Of a DNA stretch of 64,000 nucleotides, positions 42,106 through 49,610 are shown piece after piece. Every line of letters starts with the position of its first letter. The stretch's first letter is position 1. The notes under the pieces were generated by a model. That model was not told the DNA's origin. It saw nothing but the letters and a program-made list of their open reading frames with translations, and did no database searches. The stretch spans positions 186,001-250,000 of the forward strand of contig NZ_NFSC01000030.1 in the NCBI RefSeq assembly GCF_002157505.1, read 5' to 3'. A program made the position numbers and the translations under genes. The stretch is from Arthrobacter agilis. Lineage in GTDB: Bacteria; Actinomycetota; Actinomycetes; Actinomycetales; Micrococcaceae.

Positions 42106-42875
42106 CGGACGCCGCTCCCCCATCGGGTCCCCCGCTGATCCCGACCCTGGTCGTCGACGACGATCACCAGGTCGCCGGGATCCACACCGGCTTCCTGCTC
42201 GCCCATGGTGCCTTCGACGTCGTCGGAGCCGCCCATACCGGCGCACGGGCGCTCGAACTCGCGGACGAGTTCCGGCCCAGGCTCGTCCTGCTGGACATCC
42301 ACCTCCCGGACATGACGGGCATCGAGGTGCTGCGCGCGCTGCGGAACCGGCCGGGCGAGCCGCTCGACGTCATCGCCATCACCGCAGCACGCGAACTCGA
42401 CACCGTGCGTGCCGCGGTGGCGGGCGGGGTGCTGCACTACCTCGTGAAGCCGTTCAGCGCTGCAGTGCTGAATCAGCGGCTCGACTCCTACGTGGCGTAC
42501 CGACGGAACCTCGACACGCACGCGGCCGACGGTTCCGCGTCCCTCGACCAGGGCAGGATCGACGAACTCCTGGGGACGACGACGGCAGGCGCCGGGGCCG
42601 GCAGCGCGAGTGCGTCGTCGGGCACGGCGACCCTCACGACGCCGAAGGGCCTCTCGGCTCCGACGCTCGACGCCGTGATGCTCGATCTCCGGAGCCACGG
42701 CCGGGGGACCTCGGCATCCGATGTCGCCGACCGCCTGGGCATGGCCCGGGTGAGCGCCCGGCGGTACCTCGAGTTCCTGGTGTCGCGGGGGCAGGCGCGG
42801 ATCGTCCCGCAGTACGGTTCGGCGGGGCGCCCGGAGAAGTTCTACGTCTGGACGGACGGCGCCCCGCGGGCGTGA
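42102..42875 (+). CDS. CitB/DcuR-type response regulator
   Basis: A 257-aa protein: receiver domain (VVDDDHQVAGIHTGFL, phospho-acceptor Asp65 in VLLDIHLPD, Lys in YLVKPFSA), a Ser/Ala-rich linker and a C-terminal helix-turn-helix (SASDVADRLGMARVSARRYL). Expected to activate the divergent tctCBA-usp operon. Starts with ATG overlapping the kinase stop (ATGA). Confidence 0.93.
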   Translation: MTDAAPPSGPPLIPTLVVDDDHQVAGIHTGFLLAHGAFDVVGAAHTGARALELADEFRPRLVLLDIHLPDMTGIEVLRALRNRPGEPLDVIAITAARELDTVRAAVAGGVLHYLVKPFSAAVLNQRLDSYVAYRRNLDTHAADGSASLDQGRIDELLGTTTAGAGAGSASASSGTATLTTPKGLSAPTLDAVMLDLRSHGRGTSASDVADRLGMARVSARRYLEFLVSRGQARIVPQYGSAGRPEKFYVWTDGAPRA

Positions 42876-42909
42876 GGAATAACTTCTGCGAACGGAGGTT
42901 GTGCTGGGC

Positions 42910-43596
42910 ATGAGTGAATCCACGACAGCCAGGGAACCCGCATCGCGCAGCACGATCGGTTTCATCGGCAGCGGCCATATCGGCTCGCAGCTCGCCCGTC
43001 TCGCCGTAGCGAACGGCTACCGCGTGATTCTGAGCAACTCCCGCGGTCCGGAGACGCTGCAGGGCCTCGTCGGCGAGCTGGGCGATGCGGCGCGGGCCGG
43101 GTCCGTCGAGGACGCGGCGAGGGAGGGCGACGTCGTCGTCGTCACGATCCCGCTGAAGGACATCGGCTCGGTTCCCGTGGAGCCGCTCGCCGGCAAGCTC
43201 GTGATCGACACCTGCAACTACTACCCCCAGCGCGACGGGCAGATCGCCGAACTCGACGACGAGAGCACGACGACGAGTGAACTCCTGCAGCGTCACCTCC
43301 CGGGTTCCTCGGTGGTCAAGGTCTTCAACAACATCCTCGCCGCCGAGCTGACCACCGACGGTACTCCCGCCGGCACGCCGAACCGCCGTGCACTGGCCAT
43401 CGCCGGAGACGATTCCGACGCCAAGCAGGCCGTGGTGGAGTTCCTCGACGAGTTCGGCTTCGACGCCGTGGACGCGGGGCCCCTCGCGGAGGGCTGGCGC
43501 TTCCAGCGGGACACTCCGGCCTACGTCGCTGCGCACGACGCCGACGGGGTGCGCGAGGCCCTCGGGCAGGCTCGGCGATACGCCGACATGGCCTGA
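42910..43596 (+). CDS. NADPH-dependent F420 reductase-like / NAD-binding oxidoreductase
   Basis: A 228-aa Rossmann protein with IGFIGSGHIGSQLARLAVANG near residue 20 and SNSRGPETL, which marks NADP preference; later VVVVTIPLKD and SSVVKVFNNILAAEL. Resembles FNO-type proteins and the pyrroline-5-carboxylate-reductase-like NADP-binding group. ATG at 42910 is 11 nt after GGAGG; an in-frame GTG at 42901 is too close to it. Function in metabolism not shown. Confidence 0.85.
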   Translation: MSESTTAREPASRSTIGFIGSGHIGSQLARLAVANGYRVILSNSRGPETLQGLVGELGDAARAGSVEDAAREGDVVVVTIPLKDIGSVPVEPLAGKLVIDTCNYYPQRDGQIAELDDESTTTSELLQRHLPGSSVVKVFNNILAAELTTDGTPAGTPNRRALAIAGDDSDAKQAVVEFLDEFGFDAVDAGPLAEGWRFQRDTPAYVAAHDADGVREALGQARRYADMA

Positions 43597-43840
43597 CCCG
43601 CCCGGCCCTTCATCGAACTCCCGCCTGCGGACCTGCCGCTCCGGGGCGGTAGCACAAAAATCGCCCGGCATCACCGCAGCCCGCGTCGTCGAACGGGCGG
43701 CACGCAGGACCGGGTACCTTTGTTCAAGTGCTTGATGGCCCCTGAGGGGCCGGTGGGCGTCTCAGTGCTGCCATCCCGGCACACACAAGTCACCGGAGCA
43801 GTGCCTCGCGCACACCGAGCAGGAAGTGGAGTGCTGGAGC

Positions 43841-45910
43841 ATGGGGCCGTCACCAAGCGATTCTTTCCAGAGCGACCAGGAAAGCGCCGACCAGAATGCC
43901 ACATCGGGCGGGCGGACCCTGCTGATCCGGGCGATCGTCCTCGTCACGGCAGTCCTGGGGCTGAACTACATCGTCTGGCGGTGGCTGTTCTCGATCAACT
44001 GGGACGCCTGGTGGATCGCCATCCCGCTGGTGCTCGCCGAGACGTACTCGCTCATCGATTCGCTCCTGTTCGGCTTCACGGTGTGGAAGCTGAAGAAGCG
44101 TGTGCCGCCGAAGGCTCCCGAGGGCCTCACCGTCGATGTCTTCATCACCACCTACAACGAGCCGCTGGACCTCGTCCTCACGACGGCCCGCGCCGCGAAG
44201 GCCATCCGCTACCCGCACAAGACGTGGATCCTCGATGACGGGAACCGGGCGGAGGTGCGCGAGGCCGCCGAGGCCGAGGGCATCGGCTGGATCACCCGGT
44301 CTGCCGACTGGAAGGACATGCCGCGCCATGCGAAGGCGGGCAACCTCAACAACGCACTGGCTTCCACGGACGGCGAGTTCCTGCTCATCCTCGACGCCGA
44401 CCAGATCCCCGACCCGCTGATCCTGGACAGGACCCTCGGCTACTTCACCAACGAGAAGATGGCGCTGGTCCAGACTCCGCAGTGGTTCATCAACGTGCCG
44501 GACTCCGACCCGCTGGGCAGCCAGGCACCGCTCTTCTACGGACCGATCCAGCAGGGCAAGGACGGCTGGAACGCCGCCTTCTTCTGCGGGTCGAACGCGC
44601 TCATCCGCCGCGAAGCCCTCATGCAGCTCGGCGTCACCCGGTATGTCACGGAGATCGAACTCGCGCTCTATAAGGCGCTCAAGACGTCCAACAAGGTGCT
44701 CGCGAAGGCCAAGAAGAACCTCGGGCCGGGCAACGACCGCGTCCGCGACGCCCTGGACCTGGTCGCCAAGGACCTCCGCAGGGTCCGGCGCCGGCTGCAG
44801 AAGGGCCACGGCATCTCCGAGGTCACCTACGAGTTCCAGCAGCGCGTCGCCGCCGTGACACGGGACCTCGTCGCCGCGGACATCGCCGCGTTCCGCGCCG
44901 ACCTCTCATCCCTCGAGGACCTGGACATCGACGGACTAGAGGCGAACCTCCAGGACGCGTCCGGGAGCACCCCCGGCCTCGCCGTCGTCGACGACGCGGC
45001 CCTGGACCAGCTCGCCCAGCGCGCCTGGTCCCCCCTCGCGGCGATCGATGCCGTCCGCGTCCTGATCGATTCGGTCAACGCCGATCGCGGCGGTGAGGCC
45101 CAGGCCGTCATGCCGATGGCCACCATCTCCGTCACCGAGGACATGGCCACCTGCATGCGCCTCCACGGCCTCGGCTGGGAATCGGCCTACCACCACGAGA
45201 AGCTGGCCGACGGCCTGGCTCCCGAGGACCTGAACTCGATGCTCACGCAGCGCCTCCGCTGGGCGCAGGGCACAGCGCAGGTGATGTTCCGCGAGAACCC
45301 GTTCGCCCAGAAGGGGCTCTCGTTCGCGCAGCGCCTCATGTACGCGTCGACCATGTGGAGCTACCTCTCCGGGTTCGCCGCCGTCGTCTACATCGGCGCG
45401 CCCATCATCTACCTGATCTTCGGCATCCTTCCGGTCAACTCGATCAGCACGGAGTTCTTCGTCCGGCTGATCCCGTTCCTGCTGGTCAACCAGCTGCTGT
45501 TCGCCGTCGTCGGCAAAGGCGTCAAGACGTGGCGCGGCCAGCAGTACTCGCTGGCCCTGTTCCCTGTCTGGATCCGGTCCATCACCTCCGCGTTCGGCAA
45601 CGTCTACCTCGGGCGGAGCCTCGATTTCGCCGTGACGCCGAAGACCCTGCAGCAGGACGCCCAGCTGCGGTGGGACCTCGTGAAGCCGCAGCTCTGGGCC
45701 ATGGGCCTGCTCGTGGCAGCGGTGATCATCGGGATCATCCGGATGGCCGTGGGCCAGGCCGACCTCCTGGGGACGTCGGTGAACATCGTCTGGGTGATCT
45801 TCGACCTGGTCATCTTCAGCGTCATCATCGAGGCCGTCCGCTACCGCGGATACGAGCACTACCAGTCCGACATCGCGGAAGCGAAGGCGCAGCGGGAATC
45901 AGCCCGATGA
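43841..45910 (+). CDS. Cellulose-synthase-like GT2 glycosyltransferase with large insertion
   Basis: A 689-aa processive-type GT2 membrane enzyme. Two N-terminal helices, then the catalytic domain: VFITTYNEP, DDG, DAD at about residue 184, FFCGSNALIRREAL, TED at about 431 and QRLRW at about 469; then four or five more helices. Between FFCGSNAL and TED lies a ~150-residue insertion, mostly charged helix (VRDALDLVAKDLRRVRRRLQ), absent from BcsA-type enzymes I know. No PilZ domain follows the last helix, so cyclic-di-GMP control is not apparent. ATG at 43841 is chosen (GTG 43826 possible). Overlaps the GH26/OpgC gene by 4 nt. Confidence 0.9.
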   Translation: MGPSPSDSFQSDQESADQNATSGGRTLLIRAIVLVTAVLGLNYIVWRWLFSINWDAWWIAIPLVLAETYSLIDSLLFGFTVWKLKKRVPPKAPEGLTVDVFITTYNEPLDLVLTTARAAKAIRYPHKTWILDDGNRAEVREAAEAEGIGWITRSADWKDMPRHAKAGNLNNALASTDGEFLLILDADQIPDPLILDRTLGYFTNEKMALVQTPQWFINVPDSDPLGSQAPLFYGPIQQGKDGWNAAFFCGSNALIRREALMQLGVTRYVTEIELALYKALKTSNKVLAKAKKNLGPGNDRVRDALDLVAKDLRRVRRRLQKGHGISEVTYEFQQRVAAVTRDLVAADIAAFRADLSSLEDLDIDGLEANLQDASGSTPGLAVVDDAALDQLAQRAWSPLAAIDAVRVLIDSVNADRGGEAQAVMPMATISVTEDMATCMRLHGLGWESAYHHEKLADGLAPEDLNSMLTQRLRWAQGTAQVMFRENPFAQKGLSFAQRLMYASTMWSYLSGFAAVVYIGAPIIYLIFGILPVNSISTEFFVRLIPFLLVNQLLFAVVGKGVKTWRGQQYSLALFPVWIRSITSAFGNVYLGRSLDFAVTPKTLQQDAQLRWDLVKPQLWAMGLLVAAVIIGIIRMAVGQADLLGTSVNIVWVIFDLVIFSVIIEAVRYRGYEHYQSDIAEAKAQRESAR

Positions 45911-48486
45911 CGGCGACCACGTCGCGGACGCAGGCGTGGATGGCTGCCTGGGTCCTGGTGGCATCGATGATCGGGCTCCTCGCCGGGGGCACCCCCGCAC
46001 AGGCGGCCGGTCTGCCCGCGACCACGACCACCTCCGATCAGCCGCCCGTCGAGGATCCGACCGCACTCCCGGACGGCCGCTACTTCGGGCCCGAACTCGA
46101 CTGGTCCTCCGACAACGCCCGCGCCTACGCGGACCGCACGGGGATCACGCCGTCGTTCTTCAGCCGTCCGATCCCCTACCCGCTCGACGACGCAGCCGAG
46201 CGCGACCTCTTCGACCTTGCACGGCAGGAGGCACCGCTGGGGTCCCTCGCGGTGGTCACCCTCGAACCGTCGAAGCCGCTGGACGAACTGACCGACGACG
46301 ATGCCACGCAGCTCGCCGGGACGCTCGGGCGCATCAGCGACGAGTTCCGCACCGCGTTCTTCCTCCGTTTCGCGCCCGAGATGAACGGCACCTGGTTCAG
46401 CTGGGGGCAGCAGCCCGACGAGTACATCGAGGCGTTTCGAACCGTCGCGGACGCCGTCCATGACGGAGCGCCCAGCGCGGCCATGGTGTGGTCGCCGTCG
46501 TACGCGGCCGGTTATCCGTTCACCGAGGCGTACGGCGCGGTGGACGGCCTCGAGTCCGGAGCCGTCACCGGGCTGGACACGAACGGCAACGGCCTGATCG
46601 ACACCGGCGACGACCCCTACGAGCCCTACTACCCCGGCGACGACGCCGTGGACTGGGTGGGCCTGTCGCTCTACCACTACGGCAGCTACGAGCAGGGCGC
46701 GACGAGGAATGCGGACGGGACGCGGGAGTATTCCGGCGCGATCAGCACCTCCGTGGTGCCCGAGCCGGACAAGTTCGCCGACCAGCTCACGGGCACCTAC
46801 GGTGCAGCCCCCGGCGCTCCGCACATCGACTTCGCGAAGCAGTACGCGGCGGCGAAGGGCAAGCGGTTCCTCGTCCAGACGGCCGCGCTGTACGACCCGG
46901 AGGACGCCGACAGCGCACCCGAAGCCGACATCAAGCGCGCATGGCTCGACCAGCTGTTCGACCCGGCGATCGCCGAGGAGTACCCGGAGATCGGGATGGT
47001 GGCCTGGCTCGAGGCGGAGCGCCCCGAGCCCGAAGCACAGGGCCACACCGTCGACTGGAGGCTCGGCGCGGACGACGCGACGAAAGCGGCACTGCAGGAG
47101 ACCCTCGACGCTGCGCCGGACGTCCGGCTAGGACCTGTGACCCAGGTGGTCGCGCAGGAGGACGCGAACGAATCGACGCGGCAGGTGTGGCAGGCCGGAG
47201 CCCCGGTCAGCGCCGTGATGGGCTACCTGGTCGCGTGCGTCGTCGGGCTCTTCGCCCTGATCCTCCTGGCCGGACTCGCCAGGCGCGTGGTTCCGCAGTG
47301 GCGGTATCCGGACGAGCATGCTCCCCGGGACGGCCGGATCGACCTGCTGCGCGGCTGGATCATCACCTCGGTGGTCGTCACCCACATCGAGGTCGCCGGT
47401 CCGTGGTCCTTCATCTCACGCAACCTCATCGGAACGGTTACGGGTGCCGAGCTGTTCGTGATGCTGTCCGGCGTCGTGCTCGGGATGGTGCACCCTCTGG
47501 CCGTCAAGCGCCGCGGGGCCGTAGAGGCGGCGAAGGGAACCACCAGGCGGGCGGTCAAGCTCTACCTCACGTCCCTCGCCGTGGTCCTCACCGTCTACCT
47601 GCTCTCCCTGGTGCCGTTCATCGACGCGTCCGTCCTCACCACCTTCACGGACCGCGGGACGGGTGGGGCCGGGACCGGGGCCGCCGGCCGCGTGTACGAC
47701 CTCTACCCGAACGTCCAGCGGCTGCTGGACTACCCGCCGCCCGGGTACGCGGTGCGGGACCTGCTGCTCCTCAACATGGGACCGTGGGCCTTCAACATCA
47801 TGGGTCTCTACGTGGTGCTGACGCTGACGGTTCCACTACTGGTCCTGATGCTCCGGAAGAAGCTGTGGTGGCTGCTGCTCGCCATCAGCTGGGCGCTCTA
47901 CCTCCTCGATGCGATCTTCTCCCTGCGGATCTTCAACTCGCAGTTCCAGGACGTCTTCCCGTTGCTCACCTGGCAGGTGATCTTCGTCCACGGCGTCACG
48001 ATCGGCTACCACCGCCGGGCGATCATCAACGCGCTCAGCACCCCGCGGGGGAAGATCCTGATCGGTGTCGCCACCGGCGCGTATGCGCTCGTCCTGGGAG
48101 GGCTCTGGCTGAACTACACCCTGGGACTGGGCCTGCCCTTCATCCCGGCGGGCTTCTACGAGACCCTGTACGAATCCGCGTACGTGCGCGTGATCCTGCA
48201 GCCCGGGCGGCTCCTGAACCTGGCCTTCTTCATCGTCGCGGCGCACGTGATCCTGACCTCGTTCTGGCGGCCCATCAACAGGCTGACCGGCTGGCTGTAC
48301 ATCCCGCTGGGGCGTGCGAGCCTGTACGTCTTCATCGTCCACGTGTACTTCGTGCTCGCGGTCGCCAACATCCCCGGGCTCGACCGGGCGAGCGCCTGGC
48401 AGGGACTCGTCATCCACGCCATCGTGATCTTGGTCATCTGGCTGATGGTCAAGAGGAAGGTATTGTTCGGGATCATCCCGAACTGA
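45907..48486 (+). CDS. Secreted GH26-like domain fused to OpgC-type membrane acyltransferase
   Basis: An 859-aa fusion. Signal peptide (1-33). About 50-400 is a GH26-like glycosidase domain with the acid/base motif RFAPEMNGTWFSWG (Glu158); where GH26 enzymes carry the nucleophile Glu the segment reads FLVQTAALYD (Gln324). A membrane helix (about 436-462) follows, then about 475-850 an OpgC-type acyltransferase with about ten helices beginning DGRIDLLRGWIITSVVVTHI. OpgC relatives succinylate or acylate osmoregulated glucans. Overlap with the GT2 gene (ATGA) points to one machine that makes, handles and acylates an extracellular polysaccharide. Whether the GH domain cleaves or only binds glycan is open. 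Confidence 0.87.
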   Translation: MTATTSRTQAWMAAWVLVASMIGLLAGGTPAQAAGLPATTTTSDQPPVEDPTALPDGRYFGPELDWSSDNARAYADRTGITPSFFSRPIPYPLDDAAERDLFDLARQEAPLGSLAVVTLEPSKPLDELTDDDATQLAGTLGRISDEFRTAFFLRFAPEMNGTWFSWGQQPDEYIEAFRTVADAVHDGAPSAAMVWSPSYAAGYPFTEAYGAVDGLESGAVTGLDTNGNGLIDTGDDPYEPYYPGDDAVDWVGLSLYHYGSYEQGATRNADGTREYSGAISTSVVPEPDKFADQLTGTYGAAPGAPHIDFAKQYAAAKGKRFLVQTAALYDPEDADSAPEADIKRAWLDQLFDPAIAEEYPEIGMVAWLEAERPEPEAQGHTVDWRLGADDATKAALQETLDAAPDVRLGPVTQVVAQEDANESTRQVWQAGAPVSAVMGYLVACVVGLFALILLAGLARRVVPQWRYPDEHAPRDGRIDLLRGWIITSVVVTHIEVAGPWSFISRNLIGTVTGAELFVMLSGVVLGMVHPLAVKRRGAVEAAKGTTRRAVKLYLTSLAVVLTVYLLSLVPFIDASVLTTFTDRGTGGAGTGAAGRVYDLYPNVQRLLDYPPPGYAVRDLLLLNMGPWAFNIMGLYVVLTLTVPLLVLMLRKKLWWLLLAISWALYLLDAIFSLRIFNSQFQDVFPLLTWQVIFVHGVTIGYHRRAIINALSTPRGKILIGVATGAYALVLGGLWLNYTLGLGLPFIPAGFYETLYESAYVRVILQPGRLLNLAFFIVAAHVILTSFWRPINRLTGWLYIPLGRASLYVFIVHVYFVLAVANIPGLDRASAWQGLVIHAIVILVIWLMVKRKVLFGIIPN

Positions 48487-48809
48487 CCGTTGACAGCGCG
48501 GTTTCCTCTCGCACGGCGTGCGGTCGCGATAGTAACGGCTCGATCCGTATCGTGCCAGCCCGTCGTGGGCCCAGGGGTGGGTGTTGTGGCGGTAGACTGG
48601 ACCGTGTCCCGTAGCAGTGCTGCAGGATCATGAGGGCCCTCCGGGGTCGCTCGTCCCAGTTCTGGTCTCGCCGTTGACGACCCCGTCCGGCCGGCCAGCT
48701 TCCGCGGACACCCTTCACCGGTTCAGGACGACTGCGAACGCCGCCGATGTCGATCCCCAACGTGACGTCCGTTCACGTCCACGCCACACCAATGAAGGCG
48801 ATCAACACC
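48487..48809. other. Promoter region of the phosphorylase operon
   Basis: About 320 bp without a supported gene. GGTAGACTGG at about 48591 contains a likely -10 box (TAGACT). An in-frame ATG at 48747 would extend the next gene but the added residues look non-coding. No riboswitch or clear terminator was recognised. Confidence 0.45.
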
Positions 48810-49610
48810 ATGACCTCACTCCCCGCCCGGGCGCGCCTGTCATCCTTGAGCGCGCTCCTCTTCGACCTCGACGGCGTCCTCACGCCGACCGCCGACGTGC
48901 ACATGCATGCGTGGGCGCGGCTCTTCACGGCCTACCTCGAGGCGCAGGGGATCGAAGAGGCCTACACCGACGCGGACTACTTCACCTACATCGATGGCCG
49001 CCCCCGCTACGACGGTGTCCGCGCGCTCCTCACCTCCCGCGGCATCACGCTGCCCGAGGGCCTGCCCGAGGATCCGCCCGAGCTCGAGACCGTCTGCGGA
49101 CTCGGCAACCGCAAGAACAAGGCCTTCAACGAGACCCTCCAAGTGGAAGGGGTCACGCCGTATGCCGGGTCCCTCGCGTTCCTCGATGCAGCCGTCGCCG
49201 CCGGCGTGCAGGTGGCGGTCGTGACCAGCTCCCGCAACGGCGTCCCCGTCCTCGTGGCGGCCGGGCTCCGCAATCGCTTCGAGGTCGTCGTCGACGGCGT
49301 CCTCGCGGCCGGCCGGGGCATTGCAGGCAAACCCGCTCCCGACACCTACCTCTACGCCGCGGAACTGCTCGGCCTCCCCGCCTCGGCGTGCGCGGTGGTC
49401 GAGGACGCCCACTCCGGGGTCGCTGCCGGGCGTGCCGGCGCCTTCGGTCTCGTGGTCGGGGTCGACCGCGGTGTCGGCGCCGACACCCTCCTCGCACATG
49501 GCGCGGACACCGTCGTCGACGACCTCGCCGAACTCATCCCATTCCTCCCTGCCCGGCCGGCCGTCGCCGGTCCGAGCGCGCACCTCGTACCCCAGGACAT
49601 CCCTTCATGA
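48810..49610 (+). CDS. Beta-phosphoglucomutase-type HAD phosphatase
   Basis: A 266-aa HAD-superfamily protein: motif I FDLDGVLTPTADVH (nucleophile Asp, second Asp +2), motif II VVTSSRN, motif III GKPAPDTYLYA and motif IV VVEDAHSGV. Beside a GH65 phosphorylase this is most probably beta-phosphoglucomutase, converting the beta-glucose 1-phosphate released by the phosphorylase to glucose 6-phosphate. ATG at 48810 is preferred; ATGs at 48792 and 48747 are in frame without better ribosome-binding sites. Overlaps the next gene by 4 nt. Confidence 0.88.
   Translation: MTSLPARARLSSLSALLFDLDGVLTPTADVHMHAWARLFTAYLEAQGIEEAYTDADYFTYIDGRPRYDGVRALLTSRGITLPEGLPEDPPELETVCGLGNRKNKAFNETLQVEGVTPYAGSLAFLDAAVAAGVQVAVVTSSRNGVPVLVAAGLRNRFEVVVDGVLAAGRGIAGKPAPDTYLYAAELLGLPASACAVVEDAHSGVAAGRAGAFGLVVGVDRGVGADTLLAHGADTVVDDLAELIPFLPARPAVAGPSAHLVPQDIPS

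Noticed and set aside
43597-43840. Possible cyclic-di-GMP riboswitch or other structured leader before the GT2 gene
   Set aside because: Only a short GGCCCC-TGA-GGGGCC palindrome is visible; no conserved GEMM or ydaO core was recognised.
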